Below the pieces are notes generated by a model. The model had not been told where the DNA came from, searched no databases, and was given only the letters and a program-made list of their open reading frames with translations. A program made the translations under genes and the position numbers. Shown piece after piece: positions 23,201-38,900 of a DNA stretch of 64,000 nucleotides. The stretch covers positions 1,677,107-1,741,106 of the forward strand of contig OY759273.1 in assembly GCA_963662155.1 (NCBI GenBank), read 5' to 3'. The first letter of the stretch is position 1; each line of letters begins with the position of its first letter. The stretch is from Lamellibrachia columna (Eukaryota > Annelida > Polychaeta > Sabellida > Siboglinidae).

Positions 23201-25471
23201 AGACAGAAGTGTCAAGTATATCCTACCATTTCCTTGCTGCAAGACTTGAGACAGAAGTGTCAAGTGTATCCTACCATTTCATTGCTGCAAGGCTTGAGAC
23301 AGAAGTGTCAAGTGTATCCTACCATTTCCTTGCTGCAAGGCTTGAGACAGAAGTGTCAAGTGTATCCTACCATTTCCTTGCTGCAAGGCTTGAGACAGAA
23401 GTGTCAAGTGTATCCTACCATTTCCTTGCTGCAAGACTTGAGACAGAAGTGTCAAGTGTATCTTACCATTTCCTTGCTGCAGGACTTGAGACAGAAGTGT
23501 CACGTGTATCCTACCATTTCCTTGCTGCAAGGCTTGAGACAGAAGTGTCAAGTGTATCCTACCATTTCCTTGCTGCAAGGCTTGAGACAGAAGTGTCAAG
23601 TGTATCCTACCATTTCCTTGCTGCAAGGCTTGAGACAGAAGTGTCAAGTATATCCTACCATTTCCTTGCTGCAAGGCTTGAGACAGAAGTGTCACGTGTA
23701 TCCTACCATTTCCTTGCTGCAAGGCTTGAGACAGAAGTGTCAAGTGTATCCTACCATTTCCTTGCTGCAAGGCTTGAGACAGAAGTGTCAAGTGTATCCT
23801 ACCATTTCCTTGCTGCAAGGCTTGAGACAGAAGTGTCAAGTGTATCCTACCATTTCCTTGCTGCAAGGCTTGAGACAGAAGTGTCAAGTGTATCCTACCA
23901 TTTCCTTGCTGCAAGACTTGAGACAGAAGTGTCAAGTGTATCCTACCATTTCCTTGCTGCAAGACTTGAGACAGAAGTGTCAAGTGTATCTTACCATTTC
24001 CTTGCTGCAGGACTTGAGACAGAAGTGTCAAGTGTATCCTACCATTTCCTTGCTGCAAGGCTTCAGACAGAAGTGTCAAGTGTATCATACCATTTCCTTG
24101 CTGCAAGACTTGAGACAGAAGTGTCAAGTGTATCCTACCATTTCCTTGCTGCAGGACTTGAGACAGAAGTGTCAAGTGTATCCTACCATTTCCTTGCTGC
24201 AAGGCTTCAGACAGAAGTGTCAAGTGTATCCTACCATTTCCTTGCTGCAAGGCTTGAGACAGAAGTGTCAAGTGCATCCTACCATTTCCTTGCTGCAAGA
24301 CTTGAGACAGAAGTGTCAAGTGTATCCTACCATTTCCTTGCTGCAAGACTTGAGACAGAAGTGTCAAGTGTATCCTACCATTTTCTTGCTGCAAGACTTG
24401 AGACAGAAGTGTCAAGTGTATCCTACCATTTCCTTGCTGCAAGACTTGAGACAGAAGTGTCAAGTGAATCTTACCATTTCCTTGCTGCAAGACTTGAGAT
24501 AGAAGTGTCGTGAGTTCAGCACCCAATACAGTAGCTCCACAGCGCGACTATCTATGCTGCACAGGGAGTCATCTTTCAGGATGGAAGTAAGGCTAGGAAG
24601 GCGGTTGGCAATGGCAACCTGTAAACAAATGACTAATACACGTCACCATAATAGATGAACATGTGACAATGTCGTGTAAAGCCAACCACCGAGTGTCACA
24701 TTGTACAGTTCTAACTAACAGTTGAACCTATTCACCCTTGGAACCATTGTGCGGACAAAAAGATTTTGTTTATCTGCCCAATCACTAACAGTTTCTTTAT
24801 TGGTAGCCAGCATATATGGCTTCGTTGAATGGATAAGATATAGATTGTAAAGACATAAGCCTTGTCTGCACAAAAATTGGGCGGATAAGATATACATTGT
24901 AAAGACGTAAGCCTTGTCTGCAAAAAATTGGGCAGATAAGATATAGATTGTAAAGACGTAAGCCTTGTCTGCAATAAAATTGGGTGGATAAGATATAGAT
25001 TGTAAAGACGTAAGCCTTGTCTGCACAAAAGTTGGGAGAATAAGATATAGCCATAGGTTGTAAAAATGTAAGCCTTGTCTGCATAAAAGTTGGGCGAATA
25101 GCCTTTGGCTTGCCATGGTGAAAATCATATCTTGCCCATTTGCTCAATATCAATAATTAATTCAGACTTAATTCAATATTTACTATTCATTGGTATTGCT
25201 GATTCAAGAGTCAAGGCTTGGCTTGGGCAGAGACTGACTTTTCATGATCATGTGTGATACAAACCAAACTCTCAAAGTCTTTGTTGTCATTGTTGCCTGT
25301 CGTAAACATTGGTGGGAAGGGTCTGAGGACCGAGTCATGCCTGTAGCTGTGTAGTGCGGCAGTAAACAGACTCCACTGGAAGTCGGCAGCTTGTAAATCC
25401 TGCGTAAGTTTTTTCTTGATGTAAGCCTGCCTGGCTTCTTCTGTATTATCGCTCATAGTTGCCGCGGTCAT
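11254..25471 (-). CDS. PARP16: PARP16, tail-anchored ER mono-ADP-ribosyltransferase (complete)
   Basis: Six exons on the minus strand: 25471-25265, 24618-24475, 18879-18676, 15385-15220, 14540-14390 and 11389-11254. All introns are GT-AG and all phases agree, giving 335 aa against about 322 in human. The N-terminal helical domain contains HDSVLRPFPP. The catalytic domain shows YAYHGSR (His about 164), GEGTYLSSELS (Tyr about 194) and LRVKYILVY (Tyr about 279), the H-Y-Y arrangement of mono-ADP-ribosyl transferases. The last exon gives a hydrophobic segment at about 302-320 followed by KKYMRKH, a C-terminal tail anchor. In vertebrates PARP16 sits in the ER/nuclear envelope with its catalytic side in the cytosol and modifies PERK and IRE1. 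The start at 25471 was chosen as the first in-frame ATG; 25456 is an alternative. Introns 1, 2, 3 and 5 each contain minisatellites; intron 4, the shortest, has none. Confidence 0.95.
12160..14370. repeat. 36-bp minisatellite, about 61 copies, PARP16 intron 5
   Basis: Core ATCCTCTGGACAGTCTGGCT followed by CTACCACCGATCTACC. Twelve-codon units are open in several frames on both strands, giving ORFs up to 697 codons. On the PARP16 strand the array starts about 15 bp after the exon 5 donor at 14389. Substitutions (CCGGCT/CTGGCT, ACC/GCC, CTCTGG/TTCTGG) are mixed among units. Intronic, so not coding. Confidence 0.97.
15500..18128. repeat. 27-29-bp G-rich minisatellite, about 94 copies, PARP16 intron 3
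   Basis: Core TTAGCAGCTGTTTCACTGGG followed by a G/A-rich run whose length varies by 1-2 bases between units, which causes the period to drift. Almost every unit has a CAGCTG palindrome and two G runs. It fills most of the intron between exons 3 and 4. Confidence 0.97.
18130..18675. other. PARP16 intron 3, non-repetitive part
   Basis: AT-rich intron sequence between the G-rich array and exon 3, with no feature I can identify. Confidence 0.6.
19862..19972. repeat. 15-bp AT-rich tandem repeat, about 7 copies
   Basis: Core TATTATATTTAGAAC, shifting to TATTATATTTTGAAC in later units. Confidence 0.85.
20040..20235. repeat. CA-rich ACACATGT microsatellite-like tract
   Basis: Mixture of ACACACATGTACACACAAATG-like units and plain CA runs. 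It opens ORFs in all frames that are only shadows of the repeat. Confidence 0.9.
20313..20490 (+). repeat. Dispersed repeat, copy 1
   Basis: About 180 bp similar to 63097-63230 in the same orientation. Shared blocks include TTTTACGGTAG, GGAAGCAAGAGTAATTT (GGAAGTAAGAGTAATTT in the other copy) and ACATGTGTATAT. This copy has about 45 extra bases near its start. Family unknown. Confidence 0.6.
21285..22415. repeat. 51-bp minisatellite, about 22 copies, PARP16 intron 2
   Basis: Core ACTGACAAGGTGTTAGCATC followed by CTTCTGCAGGGATGTCTG. Units are nearly identical. Three carry one extra G (CTTGCTGCAG) near 21924, 22027 and 22130, spaced 103 bp apart, a local two-unit higher-order repeat. That inserted base breaks the otherwise continuous minus-strand frame. 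Confidence 0.97.
22735..24510. repeat. 48-bp minisatellite containing the PARP16 exon 2 3' end and splice donor, about 37 copies
   Basis: On the plus strand each unit reads TATCCTACCATTTCCTTGCT followed by GCAAGACTTGAGACAGAAG. On the PARP16 strand the unit therefore contains the last bases of exon 2 (AGCAAGGAAATG) followed by GTAGGATA. The rightmost unit is the true exon 2/intron 2 junction, with donor GTAAGATT at 24474. The array thus overlaps the last ~36 coding bases of exon 2 and runs about 1.74 kb into intron 2. Two internal units, at about 23465 and 23995, also carry GTAAGA. All six frames can be open over long distances because the unit is a multiple of three. Confidence 0.95.
24828..25095. 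repeat. About 52-bp tandem repeat, 5 copies, PARP16 intron 1
   Basis: Core GTAAAGACGTAAGCCTTGTC with GATAAGATATAG. Unit lengths vary, and the rightmost unit is longer. Confidence 0.9.
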
Positions 25472-25665
25472 TGCGTTCGCAGCTAAATGCCTGCGCTGTT
25501 ATCCCACAATATGTTCATAATCGAGTAACCTTTGTTGTAGGTCGACATCAACGATAATCGAGCAAGGAAAAAGATAGCATGATTTCCTTTCCGCTCATTA
25601 ACGTGGCAGATGACAATTGAACACGGAAGCGGTGTTGTTGTTCTTGCAGTACGCATGCGTCCACC
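25472..25665. promoter_or_regulatory. Bidirectional PARP16/AK6 promoter region (194 bp)
   Basis: The PARP16 ATG (minus, 25471) and the AK6 ATG (plus, 25666) face away from each other across 194 bp, so both genes must start transcription within or close to this stretch. It holds a perfect palindrome ACGCATGCGT at 25651-25660, close to the NRF-1 palindrome, and an ETS-like CACGGAAGC near 25622. No TATA box is obvious. Factor assignments are inference from motif similarity only. Confidence 0.65.
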
Positions 25666-30480
<4,815 letters not shown>

Positions 30481-31654
30481 TTGTCTTGGTTACCAACATT
30501 TTTGTAGTTGTAATGGTTACAGCGTTGATGTTGGTCAGGTTGTAAGGAATAATGTTACTCTCTTGCTTTGAATTAAATTTATGTCAGTCAAGCGTGATAT
30601 TTTATGAACTACAAGTATGGCAAAATGAAGAATGTGCATAATGTGTTTTAACCATCACGGCCATCAGGCACTATTATCCTATGTGTGAGTGTGTGGTAAA
30701 CTCATGTTTTGTTTGATGAAGCATATGACAGTAACATTGACAGGTAACCGTGTCTCTATATGACAAACTTAATTTTCATGTTGATTTGTGGTGAAAAGAA
30801 CCACATTTCCTCAACTGAAGCCTTCAGTGCTGTTTTAAAATTCTCTCTTTTAATAAGATATTTTCAGAGAGATAACCACTTTGAAGGCCAGTTAGAGCCA
30901 CAAAAATATTGCTATGCATTATTTTGATGATGCATCATTGTTAAAATTTTTCCGAAGTTGGAGTTAGACTAACAACTGAGAAGATAAATGCCAACACTGA
31001 CCCAACAGACAGACATACTTGAGGATGCACTAACTGGTGCAGTGGTTTCACTTTGATGTTCGTGACAAGGAGGTATACTGAGTTCGTAGACTAGTTCAAG
31101 TTGTGTCCAGCACTCAGATGTTGTAATGAACCATCTTCATTGTCATATAATATCATCAATCACCATGGCCACTGATGTCGGCAGGACATAATCCAGCTAA
31201 ACAAAATATAATGAAACACCTCGCCCCAACATTGAGAATATAATACCACGTTCATGAAGTCTATATCTTTGTTGTAGAAATACTTGTTTAATGCCAATGT
31301 TGAGTTGGTCAGAAACACTGATATGATCTATGAAGTTTAGATTAATAATATATTTTCTTGATTGAAATGTGTATTGTATATATACTTATAGTTGTTGATA
31401 TGAGTTCATCGTGTGGAGAAAGATATTGCCCACATTTGTCACCATACATTGTCATTATATCCACTGGTACAAGGGAGGGTGTTCAGGGCAGAACAGAGAT
31501 TTCAAAGTTACCTAATTTTAGTATCTGTTTTCTACTGTAATTCAAGTGTTGTTTTTCTTGTTTTGTCACCGCTGCAGTGTTCCACATGTACATATGAACA
31601 CAACTTAATACATACATATATGTATATACATTATATATGTCTATATACATCTAA
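30481..31654. other. AK6 3' flank
   Basis: Presumed 3' UTR and spacer. No further exon, RNA gene or repeat that I can identify. Confidence 0.5.
30572..30577 (+). promoter_or_regulatory. Candidate AK6 polyadenylation signal
   Basis: ATTAAA, the second commonest poly(A) hexamer, lies about 92 bp after the AK6 stop. An AATAAA also occurs near 31652, much further away. Confidence 0.4.
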
Positions 31655-32868
31655 TAAAGTTCTTGTTTTGGTTGGGAGGTTGTGATAACTTAAAAAATAT
31701 GTGGAGCTATTGGCCAAACAAAACAAGTTTCATTTAATTGTCAGTGTACCAAAAACCAGGGCGTTGGTATGGCAAAACATTAATAGGTGTTACCCCACAG
31801 CCAGCTTAACATATATATATATGTATATATATAATATATATATATATAACATCTATATATATATTATACAGGTTATCTTAAGCTATGTCATATGTATATA
31901 TATAATTATGTTACCCCACAGCCAGCTTAAGATAACCTTCATATATATGACAAAGCAGGTGTTACCCCACAGCCAGCCGAAGTTAACCTATATATATATA
32001 TATATGTATATATATATAATATATATATATACAGGTTAACTTAAGCTGGCTGTGAGGTAACACCTGCTTTGTCATATATTTATATATATCTTCTTCCATT
32101 TGAGCTCATAACTATGTTAGCCACATAAAAATGTGGATAGAGTATTTTCGAGCCGTGATCACTATTGTGTGGGAGCGGGTGATGTAATGCCTGTTTGGGT
32201 CCGTTTTAGTCAGAATATGTCGCGTCTGTGTAGTTAGGCAATAAATTAGTGCATGGGCTATATGATATCTAATAATAAGGACTGTATAATCTTAAGCTGG
32301 CTTTCTTGACATCAATGAAAATAATGGCAGCCTCTTTCTGGTGGTTTCTCAGTTCCTCGATTATGCGTCTAAGAGCAAGAATCTACAAAGATGTAGATCA
32401 TAGGGGTCTAAATCTGTTCTGGTTTGGGCGTAAGATCTTTTTTAGCTCGGGCGAATTCTATTCAGCAAGAGCCGATTGTAGACCTTTGCAGCAGTCTGTG
32501 CTAGACTTATTCCACAATAGTTTTCAGGAAGGGTCAGGCCTCCTTTCTTAGATATTGGTACGATACCCGGGATCCCCCATTCCGGTGGTCTGTTCCCTAA
32601 GAGTGTTTCGTTGTAGAATGTCAATAAATCTTTCTTAATTAACTAGGTAGTCACCACACTTCATATATATATATATATACACATATATATATATACAGTT
32701 ATATAAATATACAGGTTAAGCTAGCTGTGGGGTAACACCTATCAATGTTTTGCCGTACCAACCCCCTGGTTTTTGGTACACTGACAATTAAATGAAACTT
32801 GTTTTGTTTGGCCAATAGCGCCACATATTTTTTAAGTTATCACAACCTCCAACCAAACAAGAACCCTA
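31655..32868. mobile_element. Foldback element with arms of about 155 bp
   Basis: The left arm (about 31655-31812) and right arm (about 32702-32868) are imperfect reverse complements: GTGTACCAAAAACCAGGG on the left matches CCCTGGTTTTTGGTACAC on the right, and the similarity runs to GGTTGTGATAACTT. Between them are TA-rich runs, further copies of GTTACCCCACAGCCAGC in both orientations, and a fragment of a LINE. No target duplication could be fixed because both ends run into TA-rich sequence. I read it as a foldback or composite DNA element. Confidence 0.6.
32300..32640 (-). mobile_element. RTE-like LINE fragment inside the foldback
   Basis: Minus-strand translation gives NRPPEWGIPGIVPISKKG, ENYCGISLAQTAAKVYNRLL and, after a frame shift, AAIIFIDVKKAS. 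These are blocks of the reverse transcriptase of RTE-type LINEs leading up to motif A. Only about 340 bp survive. Confidence 0.7.
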
Positions 32869-32869
32869 T

Positions 32870-32902
<33 letters not shown>

Positions 32903-33958
32903 GTATGTAGTTGTGTCGATATGCACATTCGGAAAACTGCATATATATTATATATAAAATAATAACTGTTTCTTCTTGGTTTAAAATTTATATATGACAA
33001 TAACATGTTGTGCATATGTAGTTATCGTCATATCCAGCAACTATAACTTAACCTTGTGTATATTTTGTGTTTTTCCTTCAAGGTATATGTTGGCAATTGT
33101 TGTGTGCCAATTTACTTGATGTTTTAATTTAACATGTCCTGTTATTATGGGATGCATTGACTGCTGTTAAATGCGATACTTTTGTAAATGAATATATAAT
33201 CATGTTAATGTACTGCATATTTATGAGGTCAACACTTTTTGTTTTGTAACTGGCAACCGACACTGGCAACCGACACTGGCAACCGACACTGGTATTTATT
33301 ACATTTTTAACAACATAATTATCAAATAATATTTTGCTTTGATCTGACAGCTGAATTTGGTTAGATATTTTGTAACTGATAAAAGGGCTATGTACAACTT
33401 GAGAGTTATCACAATAAAATCACCAATATAATGAAGTGATTTAAGGTATTTCTTTATGGACCAAGAGGCCCTAGTTTCTTATCAACTCACTCCCTCTTCC
33501 GCGTATTTCTAAGGGATTACATGATGTGCTTACCCCAAAATCACACAAAAATGTCTGACATGATATACATGTTTCCCTGGTTCCCTGTCGACCATGTGAA
33601 AGAGGTTCTATAATAATTCATTACAATCGGAATCATGCAACATGTGAACTGGTAAATTTCTAATTTATGACCGTGGTATCAAACAATGTTTTATTCATCA
33701 TATTCATCATAACAGATGCAACAATAGCCAATAACATAAATGCATGCAAAATTAAACAAAATATTCTGACAGTAATTTCCACTCAACAAACATGTAACCA
33801 GCCAAAGGTTAGTGTGGCAGTAAGTGGGAAACTGGCCGCAAAACAGGTGGGAGATTGGAGGGTTGTACGTCTGTAACACCCCCCTCGTAAGTATGAGGTT
33901 GGCCACACAAAACAGGTTGGGCAAAAAAAAAACAGGTAGTAGATGAGAGGTTGATATC
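32869..33958. other. Spacer downstream of the foldback
   Basis: AT-rich sequence with a TA microsatellite at 32868-32894 and a 15-bp triplication with core CTGGCAACCGACACT at 33248-33292. No gene recognised. Confidence 0.5.
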
Positions 33959-33959
33959 C

Positions 33960-35633
33960 CTGTCACACCTTCCAGACAGATCCCTGTCACACCCCTCCAG
34001 ACAGATCCCTGTAACACCCCTCCAGACAGATCCCTGTCACACCCCTCCAGACAGATCCCTGTAACATCCCTCCAGACAGATCCCTGTCACACCCTCCAGA
34101 CAGATCCCTGTCACACCCCTCCAGACAGATCCCTGTCACACCCCTCCAGACAGATCCCTCTCACACCCCTCCAGACAGATCCCTGTAACACCCCTCCAGA
34201 CAGATCCCTGCCACACCCCTCCAGACAGGTCCCTGTAACACCCCTCCAGACAGATCCCTGTAACACCCCTCCAGACAGGTCCCTGCCACACCCCTCCAGA
34301 CAGATCCCTGCCACACCCCTCCAGACAGGTCCCTGTCACACCCCTCCAGACAGATCCCTGTAACACCCCTCCAGACAGGTCCCTGTCACACCCCTCCAGA
34401 CAGATCCCTGTCACACCCCTCCAGACAGATCCCTGTCACACCCCTCCAGACAGATCCCTGTCACACCCCTCCAGACAGATCCCTGTAACACCCCTCCAGA
34501 CAGATCCCTCTCACACCCCTCCAGACAGATCCCTGTAACACCCCTCCAGACAGATCCCTGTAACACCCCTCCAGACAGATCCCTGTCACACCCCTCCAGA
34601 CAGATCCCTGTAACATCCCTCCAGACAGATCCCTGTCACACCCCTCCAGACAGATCCCTGTCACACCCCTCCAGACAGATCCCTGTAACACCCCTCCAGA
34701 CAGGTCCCTGTCACACCCCTCCAGACAGATCCCTCTCACACCCCTCCAGACAGATCCCTGTAACACCCCTCCAGACAGATCCCTGCCACACCCCTCCAGA
34801 CAGGTCCCTGTAACATCCCTCCAGACAGATCCCTGTAACACCCCTCCAGACAGGTCCCTGCCACACCCCTCCAGACAGATCCCTGCCACACCCCTCCAGA
34901 CAGGTCCCTGTCACACCCCTCCAGACAGATCCCTGCCACACCCCTCCAGACAGGTCCCTGTCACACCCCTCCAGACAGATCCCTGTAACACCCTTCCAGA
35001 CAGGTCCCTGTCACACCCCTCCAGACAGATCCCTGTCACACCCCTCCAGACAGATCCCTGTCACACCCCTCCAGACAGATCCCTGTAACACCCCTCCAGA
35101 CAGGTCCCTGTCACACCCCTCCAGACAGATCCCTGTCACACCCCTCCAGACAGATCCCTGTCACACCCCTCCAGACAGGTCCCTGTCACACCCCTCCAGA
35201 CAGATCCCTGTAACACCCCTCCAGACAGATCCCTGTCACACCCCTCCAGACAGATCCCTGTCACACCCCTCCAGACAGATCCCTGTAACACCCTTCCAGA
35301 CAGGTCCCTGTCACACCCCTCCAGACAGATCCCTGTCACACCCCTCCAGACAGATCCCTGTCACACCCCTCCAGACAGATCCCTGTAACACCCCTCCAGA
35401 CAGGTCCCTGTCACACCCCTCCAGACAGATCCCTGTCACACCCCTCCAGACAGATCCCTGTCACACCCCTCCAGACAGGTCCCTGTCACACCCCTCCAGA
35501 CAGATCCCTGTAACACCCCTCCAGACAGATCCCTGTCACACCCCTCCAGACAGATCCCTGTCACACCCCTCCAGACAGATCCCTGTCACACCCCTCCAGA
35601 CAGATCCCTGTCACACCCCTCCAGACAGTCTGA
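33960..35633. repeat. 25-bp minisatellite, about 67 copies
   Basis: Core CCCTCCAGACAGATCCCTGT with TAACAC/TCACAC variants. On the minus strand it begins only a few bases after the stop codon of the distal terminal exon at 35639, so it would form the proximal 3' UTR of that isoform. The 25-bp period rotates the frame, yet all phases are open, giving shadow ORFs. Confidence 0.97.
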
Positions 35634-35638
35634 TGCAC

Positions 35639-35927
35639 TTAGCCACTGCCAGGCTGGTAGGATGTGACAAAGACGCCAGGCAGTACGCTGTTGAGGTGCA
35701 TCACGTGAGTAATTGCATCAGTGTCATGTTCATCCTGTGACTTGTACGACTCGAAGAACGTGTTCAGTTTGTTCACTTTCTCTGGCCACAATCCTACAGA
35801 TTGCAAAGCGTACGAGATGCCAAAGTTTGTGAAAGCAAATTTTACTTTCTTGTGACCATGATCCCGGCAGAAGTAGCCCCGGTCCGGCATCGACTCCACC
35901 CACATTGTCGACAGCATGCTTTCTGAC
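35639..35927 (-). CDS. Distal alternative last exon of the six-hairpin-like gene
   Basis: Encodes 95 residues plus a stop, entered in phase 2 exactly like the proximal last exon. Core blocks are TMWVES, GYFCRDHGHKKVKFAFTNFG, LWPEKVNKLNTFFESYKS and ITHVMHLNSVLPGV. It is roughly 60% identical to the proximal copy, with an intact frame and an acceptor after TCTCCCTGGAAG. A 25-bp minisatellite follows the stop at once. It could be an alternative terminal exon or the remains of a tandem gene copy. Confidence 0.75.
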
Positions 35928-38900
35928 CTTCCAGGGAGAAATCATTATGTTATTTTGGGTTATAATAATAATATCTTTATTCATAGTACAAAAACAGGGC
36001 AATAAGATTCTTCACTGTCCAAGAAAAAGGTGTTAGGTACATTGTCTACATCAAGCAATACAGCCTCTATAAATTAAACTCTGTTTAACAGTTTTTCATC
36101 CTGCCCTCATCAAAAGTGATCTTGAAGAAGGACAAAAATGGTTATATGTTTTGTGTCATGAATCACTACACTGTAGAGCCTGATGAGAGAGTATCTTGTT
36201 GACATGCATGAACCACTACACTGTAGAGCTAGATGAGAGAGTATCTTGTTGACATGCATGAACCACTACACTGTAGAGCTAGATGAGAGTATCTTGTTGA
36301 CATGCATGAACCACTACACTGTAGAGCTAGATGAGAGTATCTTGTTGACATGCATGAACCACTACACTGTAGAGCTAGATGAGAGAGTATCTTGTTGACA
36401 TGCATGAACCACTACACTGTAGAGCTAGATGAGAGTATCTTGTTGACATGCATGAACCACTACACTATAGAGCTAGATGAGAGAGTATCTTGTTGACATG
36501 TATGAACCACTTCACTGTAGAGCTAGATGAGAGAGTATCTTGTTGACATGCATGAACCACTACACTGTAGAGCTAGATGAGAGTATCTTGTTGACATGCA
36601 TGAACCACTACACTATAGAGCTAGATGAGAGAGTATCTTGATGACATGCATGAACCACTACACTGTAGAGCTAGATGAGAGAGTATCTTGTTGACATGCA
36701 TGAACCACTACACTGTAGAGCTAGATGAGAGTATCTTGTTGACATGCATGAACCACTACACTATAGAGCTAGATGAGAGAGTATCTTGTTGACATGTATG
36801 AACCACTTCACTGTAGAGCTAGATGAGAGAATATCTTGTTGACATGCATGAACCACTACACTGTAGAGCTAGATGAGAGAGTATCTTGTTGACATGTATG
36901 AACCACTATGCTGTAGAGCTAGATGAGAAAGTATCTTCAAATTGGAGTTATTGATTTTTTAGGGAACTCTGCCTAAAATGTAACATTTCATTAAATGGTC
37001 AGGTGACACACCTACCACTGTATCAGTGTCATGCTAACCTCCTTTGAGACCGGCGGTTCTCAACCCTTTTGCCTCTAAGGCCCCAATGTGTCCAATAAAA
37101 AATTCCAAGGACCCCCCCACATAAAGTATGGCATCCCCCCGCCTTTTCGCTAAAATGATGTTAAAAGTTATTGCTTTTAAAATTTATGTGTTTATTAAAC
37201 ATTAAAACACTGAGAAGTCCATTCCAATGTCAGCAACATAGCAATCACTTCGGTGGCTGATACGAAGCGAGCAGCACACCAGGGTTTATGCTATTCATTT
37301 GCATCACATGTGTTATCGATTTCGTATCGTATTCGTCGTGCGATCGGTAGCCCTCAAAAAACTGGTTGATTCGTGCCACTCTGTCGGGCCACAGCTCGCA
37401 GGCAGCCAGGCCATAGGACACACCAAAATTGGTAAATGCAAACTTGGTGTTTCGCTGGTGAGGCTGTCGACAAAAGAAGCCGCCATTTCCTGTGTCTATC
37501 CACATGCCTGCCAAAGTTTCCTCCGATCTGGAGATACACAAAATTCATTACCACATTGAGAAGAGGCAATTTTTAAAACAAACTGTTTAGTTAAAGGTAC
37601 AAAGTGTCATCATTTTTATTGTAAAATCATGTTATATATAGCATAAACTATATTTATTTTAACATCTGGACCACCCATGTGTTTTATTACAACACAACAC
37701 ATGGACCATATGTGTTTTAATAAATTACATAAAAAAAATACAAGTTGATCATTATAGGTCAAATTATAGAAAAAAAATTGTGGTTTTATAAAACACAATA
37801 AGTGAAGATGTTAGAATATGTAATAAAGTTTGGCACACCATACCTGGCATCACACAGAACGTTATTATTTTGTTTTCTAAATATCCTGGTTACCTACAGT
37901 ACTTGAAGCATATTTGATATTGTGTCAAGTACATTTGATCAAGTACAGTTCCAATTACAATTATTGGTAATTTAAAATTGCCAAGTACAAGACATTTGTA
38001 CTGAAATATTGTACTTAAGTGCAGTTACTTATACTCAACCCTGTTCTGAACATTTATTGACACATAAGTGCTATTATGTTTGTGTTTATATGTTAAGAAA
38101 CTTGTTTGTTTTATACAGAGTCAAGCATGTATCATGTATCTGGTCACTGAGTTCTCACCTCTTCCTAAGAACCTTCGCCCACTTCTCATCTGGGAAGAAG
38201 TGACTCATCCAAAGACTCTCCCCAAGTCCCAAGTCCTGGCACAATACAATCATAATAATAGCACAAAAACATCTAGCATGCCTAAGCCCTCAGACACCAA
38301 TGCAGGCTCAGAGGTGCATCAAGCAGATGGAAGGATAAGCTGGTAGCTAGGAAGTGAAAGTATAATGTTAAAGTTGTGATGAGCTGGCAGCTAAGAAGGG
38401 AAAGTGTGAATAAACATTTAAAGTATTCAGATGACAGCAAAATGTGACTATGTTTCCTGCTGACCTAAAGCTAAGAGGGAGTGAGTTCACACAGTTGGCA
38501 TGACAACAAGAAATATGTTTCAATGTTTGTATCAACTCTAAGAACAAAATGTTACTATGTTTCCTGCTGACCTTAAGCTAAGAGGGAGTGAGTTCACACA
38601 GTTGGCATGACAGCAAGAAAGATGTTTCAATGTTTGTATCAACTCTAGGAACAAAATGTTACTATGTTTCCTGCTGACCTTAAGCTAAGAGGGAGTGAGT
38701 TCACACAGTTGGCATGACAGCAAGAAAGATGTTTCAATGTTTGTATCAACTCTAAGAACAAAATGTGACTATGTTTCCTGCTGACCTAAAGCTAAGAGGG
38801 AGTGAGTTCACACAGTTGGCATGACAGCAAGAAAGATGTTTCAATGTTTGTATCAACTCTAGGAACAAAACGTAGACCAGAACTAGGTGATGACAGCTGT

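Noticed and set aside
22688..24526. ORFs of 594, 588 and 415 codons over the 48-bp array
   Set aside because: Repeat shadows within PARP16 intron 2. Only the last ~36 bp at the right end are exonic, on the minus strand, in a different frame.
33960..35633. CRISPR-like array of regular short repeats (also at 41.6-44.8 kb)
   Set aside because: There are no unique spacers: units abut directly and vary only by point changes. The genome is an animal's.
37883..38044. A small hAT MITE in the last intron of the six-hairpin-like gene
   Set aside because: Ends loosely resemble CCTGGTT/AACCCTG, but the flanking 8-mers do not match, so no target duplication supports it.
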